From Cyanoderma ruficeps (taxonomy: Eukaryota > Chordata > Aves > Passeriformes > Timaliidae): a stretch of 64,000 nucleotides of DNA. The stretch lies in NCBI GenBank assembly GCA_008694505.1, contig VZDJ01007755.1:10199540-10263539 (forward strand), read 5' to 3'. Position 1 is the stretch's first letter, and the number at the start of each line of letters is the position of its first letter. Shown piece after piece: positions 27,601 through 39,095 of this stretch. The translations under genes were made by a program, and so were the position numbers. The notes beneath the pieces are model-generated. The model was not told the origin of the DNA. It did no database searches and saw only the letters and a list, made by a program, of their open reading frames with translations.

Positions 27601-28407
27601 AATGTAGAGAAAAAAAGACCTAAAAATATGTACAGGTGTTAAATAACCCCTGGATTAAAAGTTTTTTCCTGGCACCCATTGGATTTTAGTATAGCCAGAA
27701 ACAGTGACATTTCTGAAGAGTTAAATCAGGTATTTTAACTGCTGGAAAGTTGTCAGAAGACTATGTGTGTGCACATTTGCACTTCTTTGAGCACATCTCC
27801 TATTTGTGACTCCTCCTGGCTAGCTAAATGAGTACATCTGCTCTATTCTTCCCACTGCTCTCTCAGGTCCATATGAAGCCATTAGAAATACAGAAGTTGC
27901 CTTTTGGAGGTGAACATTTGCTTTCAGTCCATATCACACAGTTGTTACCTGTTTAAAGAAAATATAATTGATGCCAGTTGGACAGTATTTTCTAGTCCTT
28001 ATGAGTAAATGAAATCTTAATAATAACCAGAGAAGATAATTTCTATGCCCATAGGAGCTTTCATTCTTCCTACATTAAGTTGGAGTGTTTTGTATCTGTT
28101 TACTTCTTCTGCCTTTTGGAGGTTATGCCCAGAAAGAAAAACACTGGGTCCCTGAACTAAAGTCTAATTGAGGTCTAGCTCCACAAAAGGGAGATGCTGT
28201 GCATAATGAAATATTTCAAAAAGTCTTTTGGAGGGTAAAGTGCACACATGTACAAATAAACATGAAAATATTTCTATTTGCTTCCTAAGGAAGCCAGGAA
28301 ATCTGAGCCTTTACAGTAAAAATATGAAAGTAAACAAGGTCACAAACAAAGCGCATTTAATGGTACACACTTTAAATCCACCCCTGAACTGTTTCTTTTC
28401 TTTGCAG

Positions 28408-28485
28408 CTCAGGCTTTCAGAATTAATAGACCCGTATGACAAAGGAGGAACCAAGGGCAGTTATTTGAAGGATGTTGCGCCGTAA
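28408..28485 (+). CDS. Candidate nested terminal exon, unidentified (weak)
   Basis: A plus-strand splice-acceptor-like tract (TGTTTCTTTTCTTTGCAG, AG at 28406-28407) is followed by 25 codons. They run from LRLSELIDPYDKGGTKGSYL to DVAP and then TAA. Composition differs from the surrounding intron: it is richer in G and contains CpGs (CCCGTATG, TGCGCCG). An AATAAA lies at 28673-28678, about 190 bp after the stop. I do not recognise the peptide. It could be the last exon of a gene nested in the SNTG1 intron, a fragment of a retrocopy, or chance. No partner exon was identified. Confidence 0.22.
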   Translation, partial: LRLSELIDPYDKGGTKGSYLKDVAP

Positions 28486-28672
28486 CTGGTGATTCAATCT
28501 TTCACTCTATCCCACTAAACCTTAATGGATTTGTGCTTTGAGGACTGTAGCTATGTAATAAGGAAATAACAATATTAATCATGTAGGCTTGGTATTAGTC
28601 ATGATGGCATGTTCTACTCCCTTCTATTAAAACTCAGCCGTAATGATGAGTAGTTTTAAAAGATGAAATCTT

Positions 28673-28678
28673 AATAAA
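28673..28678 (+). terminator. Possible polyadenylation signal AATAAA
   Basis: This canonical hexamer lies about 190 bp downstream of the candidate terminal exon stop. AATAAA is frequent by chance in AT-rich intron sequence, so on its own it is weak. Confidence 0.15.
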
Positions 28679-29109
28679 ATGACTAACAGATTTACAGGTA
28701 TCTCAGGAGAAAGAAATGAAAATATAAATTAGGAAGACTAGCAACATATTAACACATTTTAAAAGTCTAACAATATAGTACTTGAACAAATCAAGTCTTT
28801 ACTGAGTTTGTCACAATTTAAAAAATTATTGAAACACAAAAAAAAAATAGCTGTAACCAGATTAGAAAAGCAGAAGAACACATTAAGAATACTCCTCCAG
28901 GATACATCCAGATTCCAGGAATTTCCACCACACAGCGGAAAACATTAGACTATTTACAGCTGCTAGGTTCTTTTCCACTTGATAAACATTTATTTCAAAT
29001 TAGTGCTGAAATATTTGACAGATATTAGTTCAAATTTCATGAGCATTAGGATATTCAATAACAGGTATTTCATTAGTTATGCCAGAGTAGCTAAGGTGAC
29101 ATCAGTTTA

Positions 29110-29128
29110 CTATTATTATTATTATTAC
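29110..29128. repeat. ATT trinucleotide microsatellite
   Basis: About six copies of TAT/ATT. Confidence 0.85.
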
Positions 29129-31319
29129 TCAAGTCTGAGATAGAAAAGAGCATCTGCATGGAAAGAGTCAAAGTATTGGATTTCCAGAAAGTTTACATTT
29201 CACTTTTAAATTCAGAAGTTAATACCTGCAGATTGATTATGGTCTTAGAAGCACTAACTCTGCAGCTTCCACATTTTAAGTCGCCATTCTGTCTAGAGGG
29301 GAAAGGATTAAATGGCTGTGCCATGAGTTATAAAGTACGGGATCTCTGCAACACGAGAAAGTGCTAGTCTGTGTTATCACTTTATGAAACTGCAAGGTAT
29401 TAATGCAGAGACACTTTCCCATAAGATTCAGAAGTACTTCATAGAAGTCAGAGAGCTAAATCCAATAATAGTCTAGGACTCTGTTTCATAGTTAAGGAAG
29501 CAAAGATAAGATAAAAACATAATTTATCAAAAGACACATCTGCAAAGTCAAGATGGAGTGAGATTTCAGATCATTTGGTTTACTAAAAATACAATATGCC
29601 CATTCTTCTGCTTAAAACATTTACAAAAAACATTGCCAAAACTATTCTAATAGTAACCATTCTAAACTATTCTAAAACTAATGAGTTTTAAAAATCAGTT
29701 TGAATGAGACCGCAGTTTTAAAGAGAAAGGCCAGAGTAAGAGTTTCATTAGCTGCAGGTGATTGCAGTTAAGCAACAACAATCCCTACACTGTCATTGTC
29801 ATATAACATAAATGACCCATGGAGAGTCAGCAGAGTTACAGCCCTGCTGTGAATGTTGACAAAAGGGGGAAGCAAAATATTCAATGCAGTAACTGAGGAC
29901 ATCTCAGGTCAGGTTGTTCTGCTGGACAGAATGGTGTCTTGTGCAAAATGCAAGCAGTGGCTGAATCGAACCATGGTGCTACATTTTGCAGCTACCTTTA
30001 CATAAAATCCACCAAAGCCTGAATATCTATTCTGTCTTTATAGCTACCTGCCACTACATGAGCTTTTCCTGTTACTCTTCAAGGAATGCCCAAATGCCAC
30101 ATTAACTGACATATGCAAGCCATCATTTTTCATTTAAAAGGTTCCCTGAATGTTCCCCAAACAGAAGAAATAAGAAATTACTTCATATCCATAGTCATTT
30201 AATTTCTTCTATTTCCTAAGCAAAAAAACACCCAGATGCTAAGATCCAAAGAGATATGTAGCTGTAGTTATTGATACTACCTGAGATGTTTTATTCACAG
30301 CATCAAGAACAGAGACAATCCAAAACCTATCAGCCTTCATTCAACTGGAATTCTACCTTGGTTCTAGACAATTTGGCGCACTACAACCCTGAGCAGTAGA
30401 TCCAACACAAGGATCTTAGTAGTATCCAACTGAACTGACATACTCTCCTACTTGTAGCCACTCAGAAGTGGCTCAAGGGCCTCTCACTCTCTCCCAGAAT
30501 CTTGTCCATCTTCAGTGATGTAGTGGCTAGACCCAGAACCATCAAAAACATCCATACAACGGTATTATGTTGGTGCTTGTCAATCCATCTTTATGTTTGG
30601 ACAACAAATGGAGGCAAAAGCTAGAAATAGATTGATTTCCAGCCTTTAGAATAATCATATCTCTTACGGTGGATTACCACATCCACTAGGTGTGTGGATT
30701 GACAAGCTATGCATTGTTGGACCTTATTAATTAGACAAAAGCAGAAACTCATAGGTCTGTCTGTGAATAATCCTAATTCCAGCCTTTTAAAATTCTTGGA
30801 AAATTTAAAGGAGAGTCTACTAAAAAAGGAAAAATTAAAACATCCTGAGTAAAAACAGCACAAAGTCGTGTATTCAGACATAATGGAGTCTTGCTCTACA
30901 TACAAGTTTATATCACATTTTTTGGGCTGAAACTGCCAGTTTGAGAGATGCTGAAAGATATTTTTTAAGATAATTGCTAGTTTATTTTTTTCCTCAGCCT
31001 CTTCCTGCATTGACACTTCACCAGAGAGAGCATGATCTTACCTTGCCACATGAGAATACTAAGACTGAAGCAATGTTATGTTGTACCCAGTTGGGGCTGT
31101 TTCCAACCCAAGAGAAAAAAACAAGCTGACAGTCAGTCTTTGATAGAAACTCATCATGTGCTTTCATGGTATGAACAACATTTTCACCTTCTACAAGCAG
31201 AAAACTAAGCTCAAGATTAAGCGATTCACCTGAAGCTAAAAAAAAAAATCAGAAAAGAACCATGTAAAGGCTTCCAGTGAGGTACACTGACTAAACCTAC
31301 CTATCCAGCTTATGCCAGT

Positions 31320-31337
31320 CTGTCTATCTATCTATCN
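31320..31337. repeat. TCTA tetranucleotide microsatellite with ambiguous base
   Basis: About four TCTA units, interrupted by N at 31337, where the repeat length was probably not resolved. Confidence 0.85.
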
Positions 31338-33976
31338 TCTCCTTGCTATGAAACATGCCATGGGTTTGATTAAATTACCTAATTTTGAAACTCAAAATAT
31401 TTTATATACGTAGTATGGTTATCAGTAAAGCAAGATGAAATACCAGGATCAATTGACTAATCATCAGTTTCATATCAACAGGCTGCAGTGATTATGCCAC
31501 AGATTTTTTCACTGCAGAGCTATGAAGATATGACATATGTTTAAAAAGTTTCCACAAGCAGCAACAGGTTCTGCATGTAGGAAAAGAATGAATGCTCATC
31601 AGAATCACGCTGCAGATACAAGTCTGAATTTTCCACAGGTATCTTCAGCATCACCCACGGAAAAAAAAACTACACGCTGGTTTACAATGAATATTTTCTA
31701 AGACATTAAGACAACCCAAACACTAACATATCCTTACAGAACATTGTACCTGCTAAGCCTTAAGTAGGTACAGAAAAAATCAGAATGAAATAAAGCTACG
31801 AGTCCAGGTGTCTTGCAGAGCCATTTCAAAAGTACCTACATGCAATAAGGATTGAAAATTAAGTTTCAACTCCTGTTCAACTCCCTGCTGCAAGCAACTA
31901 GGCTCCAAACACTTCTATTTTCTCTACATTACCTTGAGATTAGAGCTACAGATCCTGTATTTGATAAAGATCCCACAGGACAGAAGTCCTGGAACAACTC
32001 AAGCTGCAAAGCATGTGCTGCAGTTAAAACCCTATCTGTGACTCCTGCTGGCACACCAGTTGATGTACTTACTCTTTACTGAGGGCAAAGCCTAAACCCT
32101 ATATACCATATATACAGTTCTATATATATTACCACCATAGCAGCTTTACAACAAATTTACTCCATAAACACGTAGCATACAACAGTGAATATTTGGAAAA
32201 AAAAAATGGACTATCAGAGTTCATTTACTTTGGCTTTTTTATTTATATTATATATTTATAACTCTCATGCATATTCTAGTTTGTACAATGTCATATGGAC
32301 ATTTGATCCTTTTAAAATATTAGTCAATATTTGCTATTAAATAGTAAAATTTATTCTTAATTAAAGTAAGGATTTAATTTAAAATTTATTTGCCTCCTAA
32401 ATTCCTAAACTATTTGCAAATATATAAATGCACATTCAAAACTGGTAAGATACCCTTTTTTATGGTAGAGAATTTCATAGAGAATTATCTACTGGGAGTT
32501 TAAGAAGTGGATTATGTTAGATAAACAAGGTATAAATAAAAATTTAACATGATAACACTTGCTACTCTATATCAATCCCCCCTTTCAGCTTTTCAAAAAC
32601 CTCTTTTCTTCCCGTGAATGGGTTTCAACCTTATCATAAACACCTAACAGATTTATGTATCATTTTGAGGGTTAAGAGAATGTCTCAGAAAACAGAAAAT
32701 AAAATCCTGACATTCCTACTAGTTTTCAATACGCATTCAAGTGTACAAGGCTACACATCTTTCTCATGTTTTGTAATTCCAACATTTAAACTCCAACATT
32801 TAAATCCCACTGAGATATTTGCCATATTAATGCATATTAAACAAACCAACCGCAGTAAACGTATAAAATATTTACAACCTGATCACTGGTGCACAGACAA
32901 AACTTAAAAGCAATATAAATACAACTATTAGCCACTATATACAGAAGGGGGTATGATGAAAGCTCTGAAGAATGAAGAAGGATTTGCAGTACAGATTTCC
33001 AAAAGAAAACAAGTGTGCAAAAGCATTCTGAAGAATAGTGCAGTGATCTAATCTTTCAGCCTGCACTGAACTTGTTCATCAGAACTTCATCTTTATTAAC
33101 TCCTGCTTTCTATACCTGAACAGCACATATTTGATGATCTGTCATATAGCAGAACGCTGGATGAAACACAAAGACCATCCTTGAATTGCCAGAGTTCAGC
33201 AAAATAAGCTTTCAAACATATCAGTAATACGCTATTCTAAAAATACAGGTAGAAATGCTATGGAGCTAAACATGATTTAAAGGTAATTCCTTTGGTAATC
33301 TTCTGATTTTTGGCACTGTTTTCTGAAATAAATAGTTTTCTGTTTCTGAAAGTACTTAAGAAGAGTCAAAAAGCCAAATATGACGAAAGTACATGATGCA
33401 TTTAGCAAAGCTGATTCACCAATGGAACCAGCCTACTACAGATATCTCAAAAATTTCTTCTCTAGAACAAATCTCCTTAATAAAGTTTTATTTTATGCCC
33501 AAAATGACAGCATCTTAACTAAAGAACACCCTCATAAGGAAAACCCAGAGGATGAGTGGCAGATGAATAGTTTTCTCTCATTTTTTAAATAGGATTAAAA
33601 GCAACCAAACAACAAATCTCCAACATAGTTCAAATTACAGCTGTTGAAATTAAAATGACCCCACACAGCCGGAAAGGTGTAGCACTGCTGAAATTTGACA
33701 GCTATTAGCCAGAAGAAGAAATGCTGGAATATGTACAGCTCAAATCTTCATAATAAAACAATCACCTCTAATATAGAAAAGCCTGTCCGAGAAGAGCAAT
33801 TACACAGATTCAGGAAGAAAAGATTGCACTTTGTTCCTTGTCATGTTAGAAGGTACAGTCATACTTGTTTAGGAATAACAATAAAACAGCTGATACCACT
33901 GCATTGCTATCAGCGTACACTATCATTTCAGCAACTACAGAAGACAAAAAGTAGACTAAAAAACAGAAAAGCTCAC

Positions 33977-34018
33977 CACTTCTTCATGCCTGCATTTTCT
34001 CACATTAATTCCATTAAT
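33977..34018 (-). CDS. SNTG1: SNTG1 micro-exon: PDZ strand E and start of helix B (about residues 108-121)
   Basis: This 42-bp exon encodes 14 codons, INGINVRKCRHEEV, phase 0 at both ends. The acceptor is TTTTTAATAACAG|ATTAA and the donor GAAGTG|GTGAGC. It completes the PDZ signature GDAILQ-ING. RHEEV begins helix B, whose first residue (His) helps choose class I ligands ending S/T-x-hydrophobic. Because it is symmetrical, skipping it would remove 14 residues in frame and probably destroy the PDZ fold. It lies 107 bp from the previous exon but 19.5 kb from the next. Confidence 0.96.
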
Positions 34019-34125
34019 CTGTTATTAAAAAGATAAAGAAAAGACTTACTCTACATTTCATAAGCATAGATTTCATTTCACTTTTCTAGAAAAATATAGA
34101 TAAAATAATTTGCAGTTTTACTCAC
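34019..34125 (-). other. SNTG1: SNTG1 micro-intron of 107 bp
   Basis: A GT-AG intron with donor GTGAGT and a T-rich acceptor tract ending TTTTTAATAACAG. If retained, the frame from the upstream exon would meet TGA at 34080-34078 after 15 intron codons, truncating the protein within the PDZ domain. Its length is not a multiple of three. Confidence 0.95.
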
Positions 34126-34169
34126 CTGTAGAATTGCATCTCCTATAAAGAGCAAACCTGAAAGTTCCG
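34126..34169 (-). CDS. SNTG1: SNTG1 coding exon: PDZ GDAILQ strand (about residues 93-107)
   Basis: This 44-bp exon begins with CG, completing an Ala codon, then encodes ELSGLLFIGDAILQ. It enters in phase 1 and ends in phase 0. The acceptor is GTTTTCAG|CGGAA and the donor CTACAG|GTGAGT. The LxxGDxILxxNG pattern running into the next exon is one of the most conserved PDZ signatures (beta-D to beta-E). The exon is too short to be found by open-reading-frame length alone and was recognised from the motif and phase. The following intron is only 107 bp. Confidence 0.96.
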
Positions 34170-36457
34170 CTGAAAACAGAAAGCATATTTTTCACTCACT
34201 TTGCACAAAACATCCAACCTTCTTTGCACATGAGTCCATATTTAATTTACTGTCTTTGCATAATCTTTTAAAATTTCAAACAAGAACATGATAAAAACTC
34301 CAACATAAAACTTCCAAATAAATTACTTGTATTTTCTTTTTTAAACCCAAAATACTGGTTACGATAAGAGAGGCTATTCATCCCAAGCACATGACTATGA
34401 ATCTTCATCCATCAGTCACTAGCACCTTTCAGGCCACTCTGGTAAGGTGTGGCACATTTTTCTGAATAGAAAATGATGCAGGACTAGGTCTTATTTGCCT
34501 GTGAGAGATCATTTCTTTCAAAGAGAAAAAAAGAAACTACTTATGAATAACAAATTTAATTTTTAAGCTTCTACCGGAGATAAAGGACCTTTTAGATCCT
34601 GCACCTTTGATAAAGTCTGATAAATAACAGGGACAATTAATGCTGGATAGCACTTACATATACTGTAGAGCTAGAAAATCAGTATATTGTAAAAAGTCAC
34701 CAGGAAAACTGAATGTGATTTTTAAAACAAAGCTGCATCACAAAGACATTTACAAAATCTAATTTTACACTTCCAATTTTTAAACACTGTGTCCCATTTC
34801 AGAGCTGTCTCACTTAAATACACTTTATAAGCATACCAGAAATACAACAAAGATTTGTTAAGTGTCTACAAAGATGTTAATAACCCCTAACATGAGAACT
34901 AAGGGTTCTAAGAGATTACATGAGATTATTACCTATAGTATTCCATACCATCACAGAAGACACTCTCTGAAAAAAGCTAGTATCAGACTTGATCCAAAAA
35001 CTTTAATTATTTACATGAGCTGTAAAACTGGAATCAATATTGACATAAATGATGACACTCAAGTCTGTGTTCTATTGGTCCTATTAGCTATAGTTAATGA
35101 TGGATGATTAAATTATTCCAGGACAGACATTCTGATTTGTTTTGAGGCATAGGCTTTGAGTCAAACAGCATTTTCTGTATCAAAGTTCTCTAGTCCAGGA
35201 ACACAGCATGACACTTTCTACATCTCAAGACAGCAGTCTCCTACAAAAGAGATGTCCCTCAAAACCAGCTCTCTAAAAATTGTCAGTAATTTTATTGAAA
35301 GCAGTAATGAAGATCGTATCATAGCTAGGTATTGGGGCTGGATACAATGCAACAGCTATTGCAGCGAAAAAATAATGACAGAAATAAAACTGCACTTCAG
35401 TATGCTCAATTAAACTTGAGTATATAGTTCTTATTTTTCCTGCAGTGCTTAATAGCATTTTAATAGCTACTACATGTAATATATTCCATATATTTATATA
35501 TTAGTTCCATGTATACTGAAAAGAATGCAGTCACAAGAATAACTTCTTAAGGTTAATGTTATTGCCTTCCTTAGGGGCTCATTCCATGCTATTCATTCTC
35601 CCTAACTCCAACTTTCACATCTACCTTTCAGGGTTGGTTTTTGGCTCTCAATATGCTGATTCTTCCATACCTCTCTTTATTTGAGTGGGTGAATATGAGA
35701 CTTTTTTTTTTCATGATGGCACATTTTAGTTGAGGAGAAGCTGAGTTCTAGAATTATTGCATTACAGATGGAGGGAAATGTTTCCAAGTTTGCATTTCTG
35801 GCCTTGCACAAACACAACAAAGATATTAAGTACACAATATTAGCACTGGTTCACAACCTTCCTCCCTCATAATTGTGCACATCTTGAGCTGTTTAACTGT
35901 TATCCACATATCATTCCAATAATTTCAAAATGTTGCCAGTTAAAAACAATACAAAAATCCAGCACCAGCTCTGTTATTATTAAAAGTAAGTATTGTCAAG
36001 ATTTTATGCAGTACCCTGTCTCAATACTATCTGACTAACCAGGTTCAGAAGTCATGTATTTTCCTGCTGTGCTACCATGACTTAAGAGCGCAAGATTTCA
36101 TCTGTTACAGCTTCCAGAAAATAACTACTGGGAAGTCAAAGACACTAAATCACTGCCTTTTGTTAAATTTGATAAACATTTTTATTCTACCAATACCTTC
36201 CTATTTCTCATCTTAAAATAATGCTTTACAATAATCTTTTCTAAAAAAAAAACAAAGTTGAAGACTAAAAACTATTCCAAATACTGTGCTTTTTCAGAAA
36301 AAGTTTCTGAGGAAGAGAGAGATCATAAAGACATGGGAGAGAAAGGGTTCAACAATAGTGTTTGCTTAACACTGACTGAAGAATCTCAAGATTAAATACA
36401 TCTTTCTTTAAAGGGAACATTAAAGTAGAGTGCAATAAGCTGATACCTGATACCCAC
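34170..36457 (-). other. SNTG1: SNTG1 intron of 2.3 kb
   Basis: AT-rich intron. I see no transposon, RNA gene or additional exon in it. Confidence 0.85.
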
Positions 36458-36515
36458 CTCTTTGTTCTTTGGAAATCTTAGAAATGACCACTGGAATATT
36501 ATGTTCTGCTCCACC
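36458..36515 (-). CDS. SNTG1: SNTG1 coding exon: PDZ middle strands (about residues 74-92)
   Basis: This 58-bp exon encodes GGAEHNIPVVISKISKEQR plus the first base of an Ala codon (phase 0 in, phase 1 out). The acceptor is TTTCAG|GGTGG and the donor AGAG|GTGGGT, a slightly weaker donor than its neighbours. The GG-A-E-H-N-IPV-ISKI pattern is the PDZ beta-C region that follows the binding loop in gamma-syntrophins. One residue appears substituted relative to mammals (I for V in PVVISK, by memory of the family). The split Ala codon is completed exactly by the next exon, which begins CG, confirming the join. Confidence 0.96.
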
Positions 36516-38829
36516 CTGAAAGCAGAATAAATTATAATCTTTGTCAGTCACTAAAAATATCTTTTTGCTTAAAGTTATATTTTACCCTTTCTCTAAATGC
36601 AGTTTTTAGAGACTCTGAGCAAATAACTCTGATTCTGCGCCTCCTCTTTTTTTAATGAATATTTGATTGTCATTAATTCCTTATTGTCTCACATAAAAAA
36701 GTTCCCAGTTGCCATCATTAGCTCAGTAAGTGAATTCAGAGCTCTACCAGACTTGAAAAAAAAGGACATCAGTTTCTGTGAATTCTGGAGAGTCTAATGT
36801 ATGACATGTGTCCTGTAAAAGCAGAATGGACTTCCAACTACAATGGCAACCACACTGTGACCACTTAGTTTTCAAGCTGGCAAGAAGGAGGTAAACAAAA
36901 GCACAAGAAAGAAGGTTTGCACTTTTCCTCTCAAAAGCAGCCTTTATTTGTTTCTGTCTGTCACACAAGCACAAAGAGTGAGGAAAGCACAGGCATAAGT
37001 AAAAAGGAACAGAAAAAGAAACATTAAGAAATGGAACAGTAGGTGTTCAATAAATGGAGAGAAATAAAGGAAAACCAGATGATAGTTTCAACAGTTCAGC
37101 AACAATTCAATGCTGTTGCTTCATTCAATTTATCCTGTTGGGACTGGAAACATTTACGGTGCTTAAGAACAGAGTAATAAAAATAAATCTTAAATGAAAA
37201 GGAAATTCAAAGGAAGGTGAAGGCAAATATACAGAGAGACACAAATACGTTTTCCTCTGCCTAGACTATCAAAGCATGCACTCAAATGCAAGCTGTACAA
37301 ATTCAGGTCACCAGAAACCAATATCTGCCACACTGTAATTTTGCCTAGGAATCCTGGTTAAGGGTTTGCTTACTCCTCTTTTCAGCAGACAGATTTTACT
37401 TTGGAAATGATGGCTTTTTTAGGTCCAGGCACTCAGTGTTAGCTGTCAAAAGGATTGACACAGGTATTTCAATCCCTTCCCTAAGAAACAGTATACATCC
37501 TTTTTTCATGCAATATTGAAGTGTTCAAAACTGAACAGACTCCTGTACTCAACACCTCCTTCTGTAATGGAATAAAGATTAATTTTCTTTCAAACCACAG
37601 AATGTTAAATAGGATAAATGTTCCTTTTGCTAGTGGCTATCAATGCAAATGGCCCTAAAAACACTGAGTTAATAGGGGCCTCAGTAATATTACAACAATT
37701 ATATGTCTACAGGTAAAGCTCTACTGACATTGCACAAGATGAGTGTTGATAAGCATGGAACATATCAGCATTTCTAGCACAGACAGTATTGACTCCACAA
37801 AAACCAGAGGCTACCATAATTTCAGTTAGGCTGAGAGATGTATTCACACTAATTGAATAGAAGCATTGTAGCTCGTTGAATATCTTTCAGTAGTTTTCAC
37901 CAGAAGAACAGCAACAGTAAAACTTGGCTTCATTATAATTAATGAGTTCAAGCTTACTAGATTGTAAGTTTTAACCTCTACCCTCCAAATTTTCTAGTCA
38001 CATTCAAATTTAATTTCTTCAAAATTTTTCAAACAAACAGAAAAAATAACTGTGTCACCTTCTTCCTAAGCTCCCAATGTTGCACACATGTTGCAGTGTC
38101 CAGGATATTTAAAGCCCAGAAAAGAAGTGTAAGGTTTAAAACAGCCTCCCTGCCTCCTTAGACCTGAGGTTCCATTAAAACAGGAAATTACTATTTTATT
38201 ACTAAGCCAGCCTGCAATGCACACAACATGACTGTTCCTCTCTCATGAATCCACCTAAATCCATTTACACTACAGATCTGAGGAAGCTTTCAGTAGTGTC
38301 CTACTGGAGAGAATTATCCCCTCATTGCATCCGAGTCTGACCTGTATGAATGGTACTTTTTAAATTAGTAAAAAGATGTAGTACCTGCTACTCTAAGAAA
38401 CAAAAAATTAAAACTGGAAACAGGAAATAGTTGACCAGCTATCTATACCCAGTCACTGTTAGCAAACTGTTTATATTCTGCCAACATCTTCTTGAATACT
38501 ACTTCAGGTTAACACTTGCAGCCTTGCATCCTGCATTATCCATACTTGATTCTCTGTCCTGTAGAGGAAAAAGTGCATGCATGTCTAAAATCTTGTTTTA
38601 CAGTCTCAAGAGAAACTCTTCTGAAGAAACCTCTGGGAACAGAGGCAACTATTTCACTGCTTTAAATTTTCTCTTCCTCTAGTACAGACATGTAGTTATA
38701 ACCTCAGACCAGAGGACTGACAGAAATACATAAGATAGTGGTGTTGAAGACTAAATGGCTAAAACTTTTACCAGACTCTAACAGTGGTCTTTGTCAAGCA
38801 AATTTTCTTTGTCATTTTTCCTTAAGCAG

Positions 38830-38935
38830 GGATAAGCCCGGAATAACAGCAGCTGCCCACCTGTGGAGGTGGCCCTGCTAGAAGAGGTAGAGGCAGCTGT
38901 TTGAAGGTCACTGTCCTGAATGTTGGCCTCTACCG
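38830..38935 (+). other. Candidate non-coding exon (weak)
   Basis: A 106-bp GC-rich block stands out in an AT-rich intron. On its left is an acceptor-like tract (CATTTTTCCTTAAGCAG, AG at 38828-38829) and on its right a donor-like CTACCG|GTGAGAGG (GT at 38936-38937). All three plus-strand frames contain stops, so if it is an exon it is non-coding. A GC-rich repeat fragment is an equally good explanation. Confidence 0.2.
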
Positions 38936-39047
38936 GTGAGAGGTCACCCACACCTCCTTTTCAAATACCATGATACACTCCTAAATATTGTTTTGCATCC
39001 CAGTTTTTATGTGCGAGGGGTTTTTTTCAGAAGTTTTTGACATATGA

Positions 39048-39095
39048 AAAATAGGACAACTGAAAACTTTTAAAATAGGACAACGGAAAACTTTT
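39048..39095. repeat. 24-bp tandem duplication
   Basis: Two adjacent copies of a 24-bp unit beginning AAAATAGGACAAC and ending GAAAACTTTT, differing at one position (T or G at unit position 14). Confidence 0.93.

Larger units (their letters stand above)
14448..33976 (-). other. SNTG1: SNTG1 intron of 19.5 kb
   Basis: The largest complete intron in the window, and it falls inside the PDZ coding region. It holds a short CR1 relic (16011-16062), a clear CR1 3' end (about 17195-17832), AT, ATT and TCTA microsatellites, one ambiguous base (31337), and a plus-strand exon-like segment at 28408-28485. The rest is unremarkable AT-rich sequence, with many short open frames consistent with chance. Confidence 0.85.

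Noticed and set aside
30621..31016. 131-codon minus-strand open frame
   Set aside because: It is on the SNTG1 strand but has no resemblance to the gene, no fitting splice sites at its edges, and AT-driven Phe/Ser/Lys-rich composition.
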